Source: Villigracilis sp900696595 (GTDB lineage Bacteria; Chloroflexota; Anaerolineae; Anaerolineales; Villigracilaceae). Taken from it: 6,460 nucleotides of DNA. Location: positions 1 to 6,460 of the forward strand of contig SZPH01000126.1 of NCBI GenBank assembly GCA_030263615.1, read 5' to 3'. Below the pieces are notes generated by a model. The model made no database searches and had not been told where the DNA came from. It was given only the letters and a program-made list of their open reading frames with translations. The first letter of the stretch is position 1. The number at the start of each line of letters is the position of its first letter. Of this stretch, positions 1 through 6,288 are shown in pieces. Made by a program: the position numbers and the translations under genes.

Positions 1-119
1 GGCAAAAGCGCTTAACATGAGTTAATAAGAGGTTTTTCCCGTGAGAATCCGTGAAATCCGCGTAATCCGTGTCCAAAAAGGACTTAAGAAACACTCTCTA
101 ACGTCGGGCGGCGTGGAGG
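1..119. other. Non-coding spacer at left window edge
   Basis: All plus-strand frames are closed by stop codons within the first 25 bases, and no start with a convincing reading frame is seen. The stretch contains the 9-bp repeat array (35-71) and a weak 4-bp hairpin GTCC-AAAAA-GGAC (71-83). On the minus strand this hairpin lies downstream of the membrane-protein gene, but it has no T-run after the stem, so it is not a convincing intrinsic terminator. Confidence 0.5.
45..71. repeat. Three tandem 9-bp units (consensus NAATCCGYG)
   Basis: Three consecutive 9-bp units occupy 45-53, 54-62 and 63-71. Each has the core AATCC followed by GTG or GCG. A fourth degenerate unit (TTTCCCGTG, 35-43) lies one base to the left. 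On the minus strand the units read CACGGATTA-like. The array lies downstream of the stop codon of the membrane-protein gene that ends at 120, in non-coding DNA. From memory, similar 9-bp-periodic intergenic strings occur in many unrelated bacterial genomes, but I cannot verify that here. Their function is unknown. Confidence 0.7.
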
Positions 120-1613
120 TTATGGAGCCACAGGCGGTAATGTCAATGCGTACGCTTCGAGCGAATTCAGGACCGCGCTTATGAATTGCCATTGGTTATA
201 AGCCAGCAAAATGACGAAGACGAACAATCCCGCCTGAAGGACGCGGTTCTTTGCAAAGGGAGAAAGCCCAAAAGCGACGAACAGAATCAGCGCGTACGTC
301 CAGTCGGGGGAATACAGGAACAACTCCTGCCCGTAGTTGATATGAATGGCGAAATTGAAGAGTATGCACAAGAGCGCCGCAAGCGGCAGTTCGATCTTCC
401 GTTCGCGGAGGAGTCTCCACAAAAAGACCAAACCAGAGACGGCAAGGATCAACGCCCAGACGATGACAAGCGCCTGCCCCAGCCCGTCATAATTCGTCTG
501 GTGAAAGATGCCGGGGGAAATTTTATAGAAGCGGAATTCGGGAATCGTGCTTCCCACTTCGTCGGTGAGGATGAAGACCTTCGGCGCGACGACGCTGTAT
601 AGGAAAAGCGTCCGTATCAGGTAGAGGATGCGCCCCTCCAGCATCCAGCCTCTATGGGCAATAACGTCGAAAAAGAATATATCCTCGTTCTGAACGTCGG
701 GGATGAGAAAGAAGAGTTTGCTGGCGGGGTAGATGTATGCGTGCAGGTAGGTCAACAGCAGAGAGATCGAGATCGTCCAGCCGGCGAAGCGGACGATCTC
801 CCTCCAGCGCGGGCGGGAGACGACGAAGACGGCCAGGTTTTGGATGAAATTCGTCAGCGTAATGCCAAAGGTGAGGACTCCCGCCGCCGCAAAAGAAAAC
901 AGGGAGGACTTCTCATCCACAGCGAGCAGGCAGAACAATATCAAAGCCAGCGCGGAGTAGATATAAGTCTCGATAATGCTGCCGAGCGCGAAATGCGAGG
1001 CGCTCGCGCCCAGCAAGGACGCCATTAAAAAGGCGTAGATTTTGCTCCCGAACTTCCGTTTAATCAGCAGCCACGCGAGGAAGACGCACATCCCGCCCGC
1101 CAGTACATTGAAAAGGATCGCGGAAAAGACCGGGTCTTGCGTGAAGAGATTAAGAAAACGCCCAAACGGTTGGAAGATGAAATATGTGAAGGGATGCGGT
1201 CCGCGCATCTCGAAGTCGCGCACGTCTGCGGAGGAGATGCGCCGCATCCACGAGCCGACATCGGCGTCGAAGAGATTATCCACCTGCCCCACGCCGAAGT
1301 TGTTGAGCGTCACGGCGAAACGCAGGTACGCCGTCGCAAACAGGATCGCCAGCGCAAAACCGGGAAGGTTGTCAATGAATGAGGCGGCGGTCATGCGTGG
1401 CGGATTCCACTTCCACTGAACCTTCGCGCCATCCGCCCAGAGCGTGAAGAGGATGTAGGTCAACGCGCAGGCGAGGAGGAAGACCGTCAACTTTTGATCG
1501 ATCTCCGACCGCGCGGACAGGTTCAGGAAATTAACGTTGACCGTATAAGAGATGGACAGGGAAAGCGCGGCGATCAATATGAAGACGGCGATTTTCCGGA
1601 CGTTTGTTTTCAT
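120..1613 (-). CDS. Multi-pass membrane protein, probable GT-C-fold glycosyltransferase-like
   Basis: This 497-residue protein has about eleven to thirteen predicted hydrophobic helices (for example near residues 7-27, 42-60, 84-104, 161-184, 192-231, 274-294, 379-400, 409-424, 437-480). After the third helix comes a hydrophilic loop of about 55 residues with an acidic FDADVG (115-120) and a downstream RGPHPF (137-142). An acidic residue in the first long external loop followed by an HP pair is the pattern of GT-C glycosyltransferases such as the GT39/PMT-like families, which use polyprenyl-phosphate sugars at the outer membrane face. That assignment is inference; no family-specific signature is certain and the acceptor is unknown. 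The ATG at 1613 leads directly into a basic segment (KTNVRK) and the first helix. The gene begins 22 bp after the comEC stop on the same strand, so cotranscription is likely. There is no clear Shine-Dalgarno sequence. Confidence 0.75.
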   Translation of the reverse strand: MKTNVRKIAVFILIAALSLSISYTVNVNFLNLSARSEIDQKLTVFLLACALTYILFTLWADGAKVQWKWNPPRMTAASFIDNLPGFALAILFATAYLRFAVTLNNFGVGQVDNLFDADVGSWMRRISSADVRDFEMRGPHPFTYFIFQPFGRFLNLFTQDPVFSAILFNVLAGGMCVFLAWLLIKRKFGSKIYAFLMASLLGASASHFALGSIIETYIYSALALILFCLLAVDEKSSLFSFAAAGVLTFGITLTNFIQNLAVFVVSRPRWREIVRFAGWTISISLLLTYLHAYIYPASKLFFLIPDVQNEDIFFFDVIAHRGWMLEGRILYLIRTLFLYSVVAPKVFILTDEVGSTIPEFRFYKISPGIFHQTNYDGLGQALVIVWALILAVSGLVFLWRLLRERKIELPLAALLCILFNFAIHINYGQELFLYSPDWTYALILFVAFGLSPFAKNRVLQAGLFVFVILLAYNQWQFISAVLNSLEAYALTLPPVAP

Positions 1614-1627
1614 TGCGGATAAAGTCT

Positions 1628-1633
1628 ACTATA
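1628..1633 (-). promoter_or_regulatory. Possible -10 hexamer (TATAGT) before the membrane-protein gene
   Basis: On the minus strand TATAGT lies in the 22-bp gap after comEC, 14 bases before the ATG at 1613. If used, it would give a leader of about 8 nt without a Shine-Dalgarno site. No recognisable -35 is found 16-18 bases upstream, where the DNA is comEC coding sequence. Weak; it may be chance. Confidence 0.18.
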
Positions 1634-1635
1634 AA

Positions 1636-4017
1636 TCATTTTGGCTCGGTCCCGGCGCCCCGTTCCACTGCCACGCGCATCTCGACCCCATCGGCGCTGA
1701 TATCCACCCAGCCGTTGCGATCGGTGCGGAGCAGGGAATAGCCTTCGAGCGAATCCAGAACGTCCTGATGAGGCAGGCCGTTTATATCCCCGGCCCCGAC
1801 GCTTAGCACAACCAGTTGCGGGTTCAGGTTTTCAAGGAGGTCGGGCGGGTTGCTGGGAGCGTACCCCGAATCGGCGAGCAATAGAACGTCCACTTTGCCG
1901 ATGGCATTGCCATATTCGATGTCGTCAAACGTCCCTTCACCCACGCCGATGGGGAGCAGGGCGCGGAAACTGCCGTATTCGATGAGCAAAACGCATCCGC
2001 GCGGGCCTGCGGCTTTTACCTCGATGAATGCGCCGTCGCCCAGTTCGAGTTTTTGTCCCGCTTCGGCGAGGCTGACGGGGATTTCGTCTCTGGCGAAGTA
2101 TTCATCCAATGTTTGCGAGGAGAACGAGGCTTGCACATTTCCGCAACGCAAGACGTTTTCCGGGACGTAGCGCTCGGCGACGCGCGGCAATGCGGCGAGT
2201 TGATTCTCCTGCGTCGAAGCGAGGATGAGCCAGTCCAGGGTTCTTGTGAAGAAGGGAAGTCTGCGTCCGAGGTCGTTTGAAAGTTTGGAAGCGGATTCGC
2301 CGCCGTTGATCAATACATTGCGTCCCTGCGGGGTTTGGACGAGGATCGCGTCGGCCGATCCAGCCTCCAGGAAGATGAGGTGAAAGCGCCCGTCGCCGGA
2401 TTTTGCGGAGGCGCTCCAGAACGTCACGAGGCAGATGAAGATCAGGGTCAGGGATATGGTCAGGGCGGCGGCTCGAAGCGCGGCGGCTGAGGATTTGAAC
2501 CGATCCCAAAGGGCGGGACCGGCGAAGGTCAGGAGAAGAATCGAAGCGTAGGTCATATAAATCACCCAAAGGGGAAGGTCGCCAATGACCCTGACGCCGT
2601 TTGGAATCCTGTCGAAGAATTCCACGACGCGGATGGTGTAGGCGGCGAAGGGCCAGGCGACCCACGCGAGCAGTTGACCGAGGGGTTGAATGATCAGGCC
2701 GACGAAGACCGCCAGCCCGCCGAGGATCATTACCGCTGGTTGAACGGGGAGGATGAAGGGGTTGGCGATGAACGAGACGAGCGAGACACGGTGAAAATGA
2801 TAGGCCATGAGCGGAATGGTCATGACTTGCGCGGCGAGAGTCAGGATGACGTTGTCATTGAGAAGGCGGACGATGGCGGGGTTTTCGGTTTTGGAAATTT
2901 TTTCGATGACCCTGGCGGTAAAGTTTGAAAACGGTTCGGCGTAGAGAATTAACCCGAGTGTGGCAAAGAAGGAGAGTTGAAAGCCGATGTCCCATAGGAT
3001 GAGCGGGTTGGCGAGCGACATGATGAGCGCGACGAAGAACAGAGTGTTGAGCGCGGCGTTGCGCCTGCCGATCTGCCTTGCGAAAAGCGAGAGGCTTCCC
3101 ATGAGGGCGGCGCGCACGACGGCCGGGCCGCCGCCGACGAGGAGGGCGTATAAAAAGATGGCGGCCACAGCCAGCGCGGCGCCGATTCGTTCGTTTTGCA
3201 TGAAGGTCTTGAAGAGCGAAAAGAAAAACCCGGCGATGATGGCGATGTTGAATCCTGAAATGGCGATGATGTGCGCTGTGCCGGTGTTTTTGAACGCCTC
3301 TTGCAGTTGTTTGGGTAAACCCGTGTCCACGCCGAAGAGGATGCCCGCGAAGAGCGAGGCCTCTGGATCGGGGAAGATTTTATATGCGTTCTCGACCAGT
3401 TTCGCTTTGAGAGAGTAGATTAATCTGTAGACCGGGGCGCCGTCGTTTCCGGGCAGGCGCGTCGTTTCGGCTTTGGTCATGTACGAGTGGATTCCCTGCC
3501 GGGCAAGATAGTCGCGGTAGGAAAATTCTTCGTTTTCCGGCGGAGTCTTCAATTCCCCGCGCAGGCGGATGCGCTCGCCGTATTCGTAGGTTTCGTTCGG
3601 CAAAACGCGAACCAGAATTTGGCCGGATGCGGGCAGGTCGCCGTCGCCCGTGTCCACCGCTTCGACGTTAATCCGCAGATTGGTGTATGAATCGCGGTAG
3701 TCGGGCGGTTCGGCGATCGAACCCGTAACCAGCAATTCATACGCGCGGTCGTTAAAAAAGGCGATGTGAAAGGAATCTATTTTTGGCTGGCGGGCTTGAA
3801 AATAGGCGGCGCCGCAAACGATGAAAACGGGAAGAAAGACCGCCAGGGGGCGGGCAGCCCACAGCGACCAACGCGCAATGAATTGCAGGCGATAAAGCAA
3901 AAAGCAGAAAGGAAAAAGAAAGGCCGCGGCGATGCCCCATCCCCAGGCCGGGAGGGTGACGGATGCGGCCAGGATGATTCCCGTAATGAAGGATGCTGAA
4001 ATCCACACAAAGGGCAT
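1636..4017 (-). CDS. comEC: ComEC/Rec2-family DNA uptake channel with degenerate nuclease domain
   Basis: This 793-residue protein is of normal ComEC length. ComEC is the inner-membrane channel that passes single-stranded DNA into the cytoplasm during natural transformation. Domain order: N-terminal helices (about 5-72); a soluble DUF4131/OB-like region (about 80-190) with FSYRDYLARQGI; the competence domain (about 217-505) with ILFGVDTGLP (226-235), TGTAHIIAISGFN (245-257), VVRAALMGSL (300-309) and DIGFQLSFFATLGL (343-356); a last helix (515-534); and a metallo-beta-lactamase-like domain (545-793). In that domain the framework is kept (DAILVQTP, LINGG, DLGRRLPF, SVGAG, LLRTDRNGW), but the HxHxDH motif is replaced by STQENQ (601-606), the HHGS motif by DSGY (716-719), and the Asp of LIDGG by Asn571. 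Hydrolytic activity is therefore unlikely. The ATG at 4017 starts a good membrane leader without a Shine-Dalgarno site. No other competence gene is in the window, so the role in transformation is inferred. Confidence 0.93.
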   Translation of the reverse strand: MPFVWISASFITGIILAASVTLPAWGWGIAAAFLFPFCFLLYRLQFIARWSLWAARPLAVFLPVFIVCGAAYFQARQPKIDSFHIAFFNDRAYELLVTGSIAEPPDYRDSYTNLRINVEAVDTGDGDLPASGQILVRVLPNETYEYGERIRLRGELKTPPENEEFSYRDYLARQGIHSYMTKAETTRLPGNDGAPVYRLIYSLKAKLVENAYKIFPDPEASLFAGILFGVDTGLPKQLQEAFKNTGTAHIIAISGFNIAIIAGFFFSLFKTFMQNERIGAALAVAAIFLYALLVGGGPAVVRAALMGSLSLFARQIGRRNAALNTLFFVALIMSLANPLILWDIGFQLSFFATLGLILYAEPFSNFTARVIEKISKTENPAIVRLLNDNVILTLAAQVMTIPLMAYHFHRVSLVSFIANPFILPVQPAVMILGGLAVFVGLIIQPLGQLLAWVAWPFAAYTIRVVEFFDRIPNGVRVIGDLPLWVIYMTYASILLLTFAGPALWDRFKSSAAALRAAALTISLTLIFICLVTFWSASAKSGDGRFHLIFLEAGSADAILVQTPQGRNVLINGGESASKLSNDLGRRLPFFTRTLDWLILASTQENQLAALPRVAERYVPENVLRCGNVQASFSSQTLDEYFARDEIPVSLAEAGQKLELGDGAFIEVKAAGPRGCVLLIEYGSFRALLPIGVGEGTFDDIEYGNAIGKVDVLLLADSGYAPSNPPDLLENLNPQLVVLSVGAGDINGLPHQDVLDSLEGYSLLRTDRNGWVDISADGVEMRVAVERGAGTEPK

Positions 4018-4024
4018 GAGGCGG

Positions 4025-4030
4025 ATTCTA
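4025..4030 (-). promoter_or_regulatory. Possible -10 hexamer (TAGAAT) abutting comEC start
   Basis: On the minus strand TAGAAT ends 7 bases before the comEC ATG, which is the distance expected between a -10 box and a transcription start. It would give a leaderless or nearly leaderless mRNA and fits the missing Shine-Dalgarno sequence. No good -35 hexamer is seen 16-18 bases upstream, so the assignment is weak. Confidence 0.3.
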
Positions 4031-4188
4031 CTTTATTCAGAGCAATCGTAGATGCTCAGCCGTCGCGGTTTCACGGAAAGAAATCCCCTGCTCCGCGCAT
4101 AAAAGTCCGCTGGCGCCGCCGCCTGACAGCGAACCGCCAGACTACACAAACAAAATCGGCTTTTTAGCCGTGTCCGGCGCGCATCGGG

Positions 4189-4194
4189 TAGAAT
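4189..4194 (+). promoter_or_regulatory. Possible -10 hexamer (TAGAAT) for the AhpD-like gene
   Basis: GGGTAGAAT followed by an A9 run is the best -10 candidate upstream of the gene at 4269. It would give a leader of roughly 68 nt that includes the 4231-4249 inverted repeat. The region 16-18 bases upstream (around 4165-4172) has no good match to TTGACA, so only the -10 half is supported. Confidence 0.3.
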
Positions 4195-4230
4195 AAAAAA
4201 AAAGCGCGCTTCGCGGCCACTTCATCACCC

Positions 4231-4249
4231 CGCGGGTTTTCCGCCCGCG
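4231..4249 (+). other. GC-rich inverted repeat in the leader of the AhpD-like gene
   Basis: CGCGGG (4231-4236) and CCCGCG (4244-4249) can pair around a 7-base loop. An alternative pairing is GCGG with CCGC around GTTTT. The stem ends 5 bases before the Shine-Dalgarno site, so it could influence ribosome access. There is no T-run, so it is not an intrinsic terminator. Confidence 0.4.
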
Positions 4250-4254
4250 CTCTC

Positions 4255-4260
4255 AGGAGG
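4255..4260 (+). promoter_or_regulatory. Strong Shine-Dalgarno site (AGGAGG)
   Basis: A perfect AGGAGG ends 8 bases before the ATG at 4269 and fixes that start. It is the only strong ribosome-binding site in the window; the other four genes lack one, which suggests this gene is translated most efficiently. Confidence 0.85.
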
Positions 4261-4268
4261 TTGTCTCA

Positions 4269-4739
4269 ATGGAACAAAGACTCGACTACAAACTTGCCTC
4301 GCCAGAAGCCTTCAACGCCATGCTTCATCTTGAACGCCACGCGCATAAAAGCGGGCTGGAAGAATCGCTGCTGGAACTCGTCAAAACCCGCGCTTCGCAG
4401 ATCAACGGATGCGCGTGGTGCCTCGACATGCACACCAAGGACGCGCGCGCGCGCGGCGAAACCGAACAACGCCTTTACCTGCTCTCCGTCTGGCGCGAAG
4501 CCCCCTGTTATACCGAGCGCGAACGCGCCGCGCTGAACTGGACCGAAACGCTCACCCAACTCTCCTCCACGCAAGATGCGCCGGACGAAGTCTACGAACA
4601 GGCCCGCGCCCAGTTCAGCGAAAAGGAACTCGTAGACCTGACTCTGGCGATCATCGCCATTAACGGCTGGAATCGCCTCAACGTCGCCTTTCGCACAACG
4701 ATCGGCGAATACGTCAGCCCGTACGCAAAGGCTAAATAA
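4269..4739 (+). CDS. AhpD/carboxymuconolactone decarboxylase-family protein
   Basis: This 156-residue protein matches the all-helical AhpD-core family. Glu36, Cys48, Cys51 and His55 (in INGCAWCLDMH) reproduce the E-x11-C-x2-C-x3-H arrangement of AhpD. There the cysteine pair forms the peroxidatic or disulfide-exchange centre and Glu/His activate it. The C-terminal AINGWNRLNVAFR segment (130-142) is typical of the small cytoplasmic proteins annotated as carboxymuconolactone decarboxylases. With the CxxC present, a thiol peroxidase or disulfide reductase role is more likely than true decarboxylation; the physiological electron donor and substrate cannot be read from the sequence. Length is normal and complete. 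Translation starts from a perfect AGGAGG. The SDR gene follows after 37 bp on the same strand. Codons for ARAR at 58-63 create a 14-base alternating CG run (4442-4455). Confidence 0.93.
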   Translation: MEQRLDYKLASPEAFNAMLHLERHAHKSGLEESLLELVKTRASQINGCAWCLDMHTKDARARGETEQRLYLLSVWREAPCYTERERAALNWTETLTQLSSTQDAPDEVYEQARAQFSEKELVDLTLAIIAINGWNRLNVAFRTTIGEYVSPYAKAK

Positions 4740-4740
4740 C

Positions 4741-4768
4741 GGCGCCCGGGGACAGATTCTCCCCCGCC
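4741..4768 (+). other. Hairpin in the spacer between the AhpD-like and SDR genes
   Basis: GGCG (4741-4744) pairs with CGCC (4765-4768), and inside it GGGGA (4748-4752) pairs with TCCCC (4760-4764). There is a 3-base bulge (4745-4747) and a 7-base loop (4753-4759). It begins one base after the stop codon and ends 8 bases before the next ATG. Without a following T-run it is not a standard terminator. It may stabilise the upstream transcript, act as a processing site or modulate SDR translation. Confidence 0.5.
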
Positions 4769-4776
4769 TTCGCATT

Positions 4777-6252
4777 ATGACCCGCTCCCAAAAACTCATC
4801 CTTGTCACCGGCGCGACCGGTTATGTCGGCGGGAGGCTGGTTCCCAGACTTTTGGAAGCCGGTTACCGCGTGCGCTGTCTTGCGCGAGACCCGTCCCGTT
4901 TGCAGGGGCGCGCCTGGGTGAAAAATGTGGAGGTGGTCGCGGGCGACGCCCTTAATCTCAACGAACTCGTCGAGGCGATGAAGGGCGTGTCGGTCGCTTA
5001 TTTTTTGATCCACGGCAAACAGGGTGGGAGTCAAAGCGCGGAACGCGACCTGCGCGCCGCGCGGAATTTTTCGCAAGCCGCGGAGGGCGAAGGACTGGAG
5101 CAGATTATTTATCTTGGGGAACTGGTTGACCCTACCGCCGATCTTTCGCCCTACCTGCGCTCGCGGCATGAAATTGGTTTTGTCCTCCGGCACGGGAAAA
5201 CCCCCGTGACTGAATTGCGCTCCGGCATGATCGTCGGCTCCGGTTCGGCGCTTTTCGAAATGATTCGCTATATCACCGAACGCCAGCCGGTCCTCACCTG
5301 CCCAGACTGGTTCTTCTCGCAAGCCCAGCCCATCGCCATCCGCGACGTTCTTTCCTATTTGCTGGACACGCTCACAACGCCGGACGCAACCGGACGGGTG
5401 GTCGAAATCGGCGGCCCCTCGCGCCTCTCCTACGCCGAGATGTGCCTGATCTACGCCCGCGAGCGCAATCTTCGCCGATGGCTGATTCGCGCGCCCCTCA
5501 ACGCCCCGAAACTCTCCGCCTACTGGGTTCACATGATCACGCCGATTCACTGGCGCGTAGTCGCCCCGCTGATCGAGGGCCTGCGCGCCAACCTCATCGT
5601 CCACGACACAAACGCGCGAAGATTATTTCCCCACATCCAGCCGCTCGACTTTCAAACCGCCGTCCACCTTGCCCTCGGGCGCATCGCGCGCGACAGCGTG
5701 GAAACCTCCTGGACGGACGCACTCGTCACATCGCTGGGCGACGTAAAGCCCTACCGCCTGAGCGTCGAAGACGGCATGTACATCGAGCGCCGCCAGGTTG
5801 TGATTGACCTTCCGCCGGAGACAGTCTTCCGTTCCTATACTGGCATTGGCGGCGAGCGCGGCTGGCTCTTCATGGACTGGGCCTGGGGCATGCGCGGCTG
5901 GCTGGACAAAGCCCTCGGCGGGGTGGGACTGAGGCGCGGGCGGCGACACCCCGACGATATTCACGCCGGAGAGTCGCTCGACTTTTGGCGCGTGGAGGAA
6001 GTGGAAAAAAACCGCCTCATGCGCCTGCGGGCGGAGATGAAACTGCCGGGCCGGGCCTGGCTTCAATTCGAATCCGAGCCGATGCAAAACGGGAAGGAAA
6101 AAACCCTCTTCACCGTCACCGCCTATTTCGCCTCTCACGGGTTCTGGGGGTTTCTCTACTGGTACGCCATGTGGCCCTTTCACAAGCCGCTCTTCGACGG
6201 ACTCACCCGCCGCCTTGTCTCACGCGCCCGCGTTCTGTCTCGGGCCTACTAA
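4777..6252 (+). CDS. Atypical SDR-family NAD(P)-binding oxidoreductase with DUF2867-type C-terminal domain
   Basis: The 491-residue product has two parts. Residues 6-300 are an extended/atypical short-chain dehydrogenase Rossmann domain. It begins LILVTGATGYVGG (7-19) with the GxxGxxG-type nucleotide loop, followed by RDPSRL (37-42), VVAGDALN (53-60) and the YLGELV segment (112-117). The usual YxxxK catalytic pair is not seen, as in other atypical SDRs. Residues about 330-485 are a DUF2867-like domain with GERGWLF, GMRGWLDKALGGVGLRRGRR (371-390), a LPGRAWLQFE segment (423-432) and YWYAMWPFHKPLF (461-473). The fusion is a standard arrangement in this family, whose substrate is generally unknown. 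The ATG fits because the nucleotide loop normally starts within about ten residues of the N terminus. No Shine-Dalgarno site is visible, and the spacer holds a hairpin. It may be cotranscribed with the AhpD-like gene upstream and plsY 36 bp downstream. Confidence 0.9.
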   Translation: MTRSQKLILVTGATGYVGGRLVPRLLEAGYRVRCLARDPSRLQGRAWVKNVEVVAGDALNLNELVEAMKGVSVAYFLIHGKQGGSQSAERDLRAARNFSQAAEGEGLEQIIYLGELVDPTADLSPYLRSRHEIGFVLRHGKTPVTELRSGMIVGSGSALFEMIRYITERQPVLTCPDWFFSQAQPIAIRDVLSYLLDTLTTPDATGRVVEIGGPSRLSYAEMCLIYARERNLRRWLIRAPLNAPKLSAYWVHMITPIHWRVVAPLIEGLRANLIVHDTNARRLFPHIQPLDFQTAVHLALGRIARDSVETSWTDALVTSLGDVKPYRLSVEDGMYIERRQVVIDLPPETVFRSYTGIGGERGWLFMDWAWGMRGWLDKALGGVGLRRGRRHPDDIHAGESLDFWRVEEVEKNRLMRLRAEMKLPGRAWLQFESEPMQNGKEKTLFTVTAYFASHGFWGFLYWYAMWPFHKPLFDGLTRRLVSRARVLSRAY

Positions 6253-6288
6253 TCCTCCGCCTTTCAACTGCCTGCTTTTATTTCCCCC

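Larger units (their letters stand above)
4018..4268. other. Divergent intergenic region between comEC and the AhpD-like gene
   Basis: This 251-bp spacer must carry the promoters for both directions. Visible elements, left to right: a TAGAAT on the minus strand next to comEC; a 5-bp dyad GAGCA/TGCTC with an 8-base centre (4040-4057); a 6-bp inverted repeat CTGGCG/CGCCAG (4110-4115 and 4135-4140); a small hairpin CGGCT-TTTT-AGCCG (4157-4170); a TAGAAT on the plus strand (4189-4194) followed by nine A residues (4195-4203); a GC-rich inverted repeat (4231-4249); and a strong Shine-Dalgarno site (4255-4260). I see no small gene in it. Confidence 0.6.

Noticed and set aside
71..83. GTCC-AAAAA-GGAC hairpin as a terminator for the minus-strand operon
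   Set aside because: Only a 4-bp stem and no T-run following it on the minus strand.
186..602. A 138-codon plus-strand frame, and others up to 1419, opposite the membrane-protein gene
   Set aside because: The products are highly charged, as expected of the complement of a hydrophobic protein, and there are no motifs or ribosome sites.
2102..2665. A 187-codon frame on the same strand within comEC but in another reading frame
   Set aside because: Arginine- and proline-rich translation typical of a shifted GC-rich frame; the comEC frame is continuous and matches the family on both sides, so it is not a frameshift.
4157..4170. CGGCT-TTTT-AGCCG hairpin as a terminator
   Set aside because: The stem is 5 bp and the T residues are in the loop; on the minus strand it is followed by only ATTTTG, and no gene ends here.
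4442..4455. A 14-base alternating CG run that could favour Z-DNA
   Set aside because: It lies inside a coding sequence and is explained by the family-typical DARARGE residues encoded with CG-rich codons.
4266..4808. A 180-codon minus-strand frame covering the AhpD-like gene
   Set aside because: The plus-strand gene has a perfect Shine-Dalgarno site and all family catalytic residues; the antisense product resembles nothing.
4732..5604. A 290-codon open frame antisense to the SDR gene
   Set aside because: It overlaps a well-supported SDR, its product is rich in G, A, R and D with no recognisable motif, and high-GC genes often produce long antisense frames.
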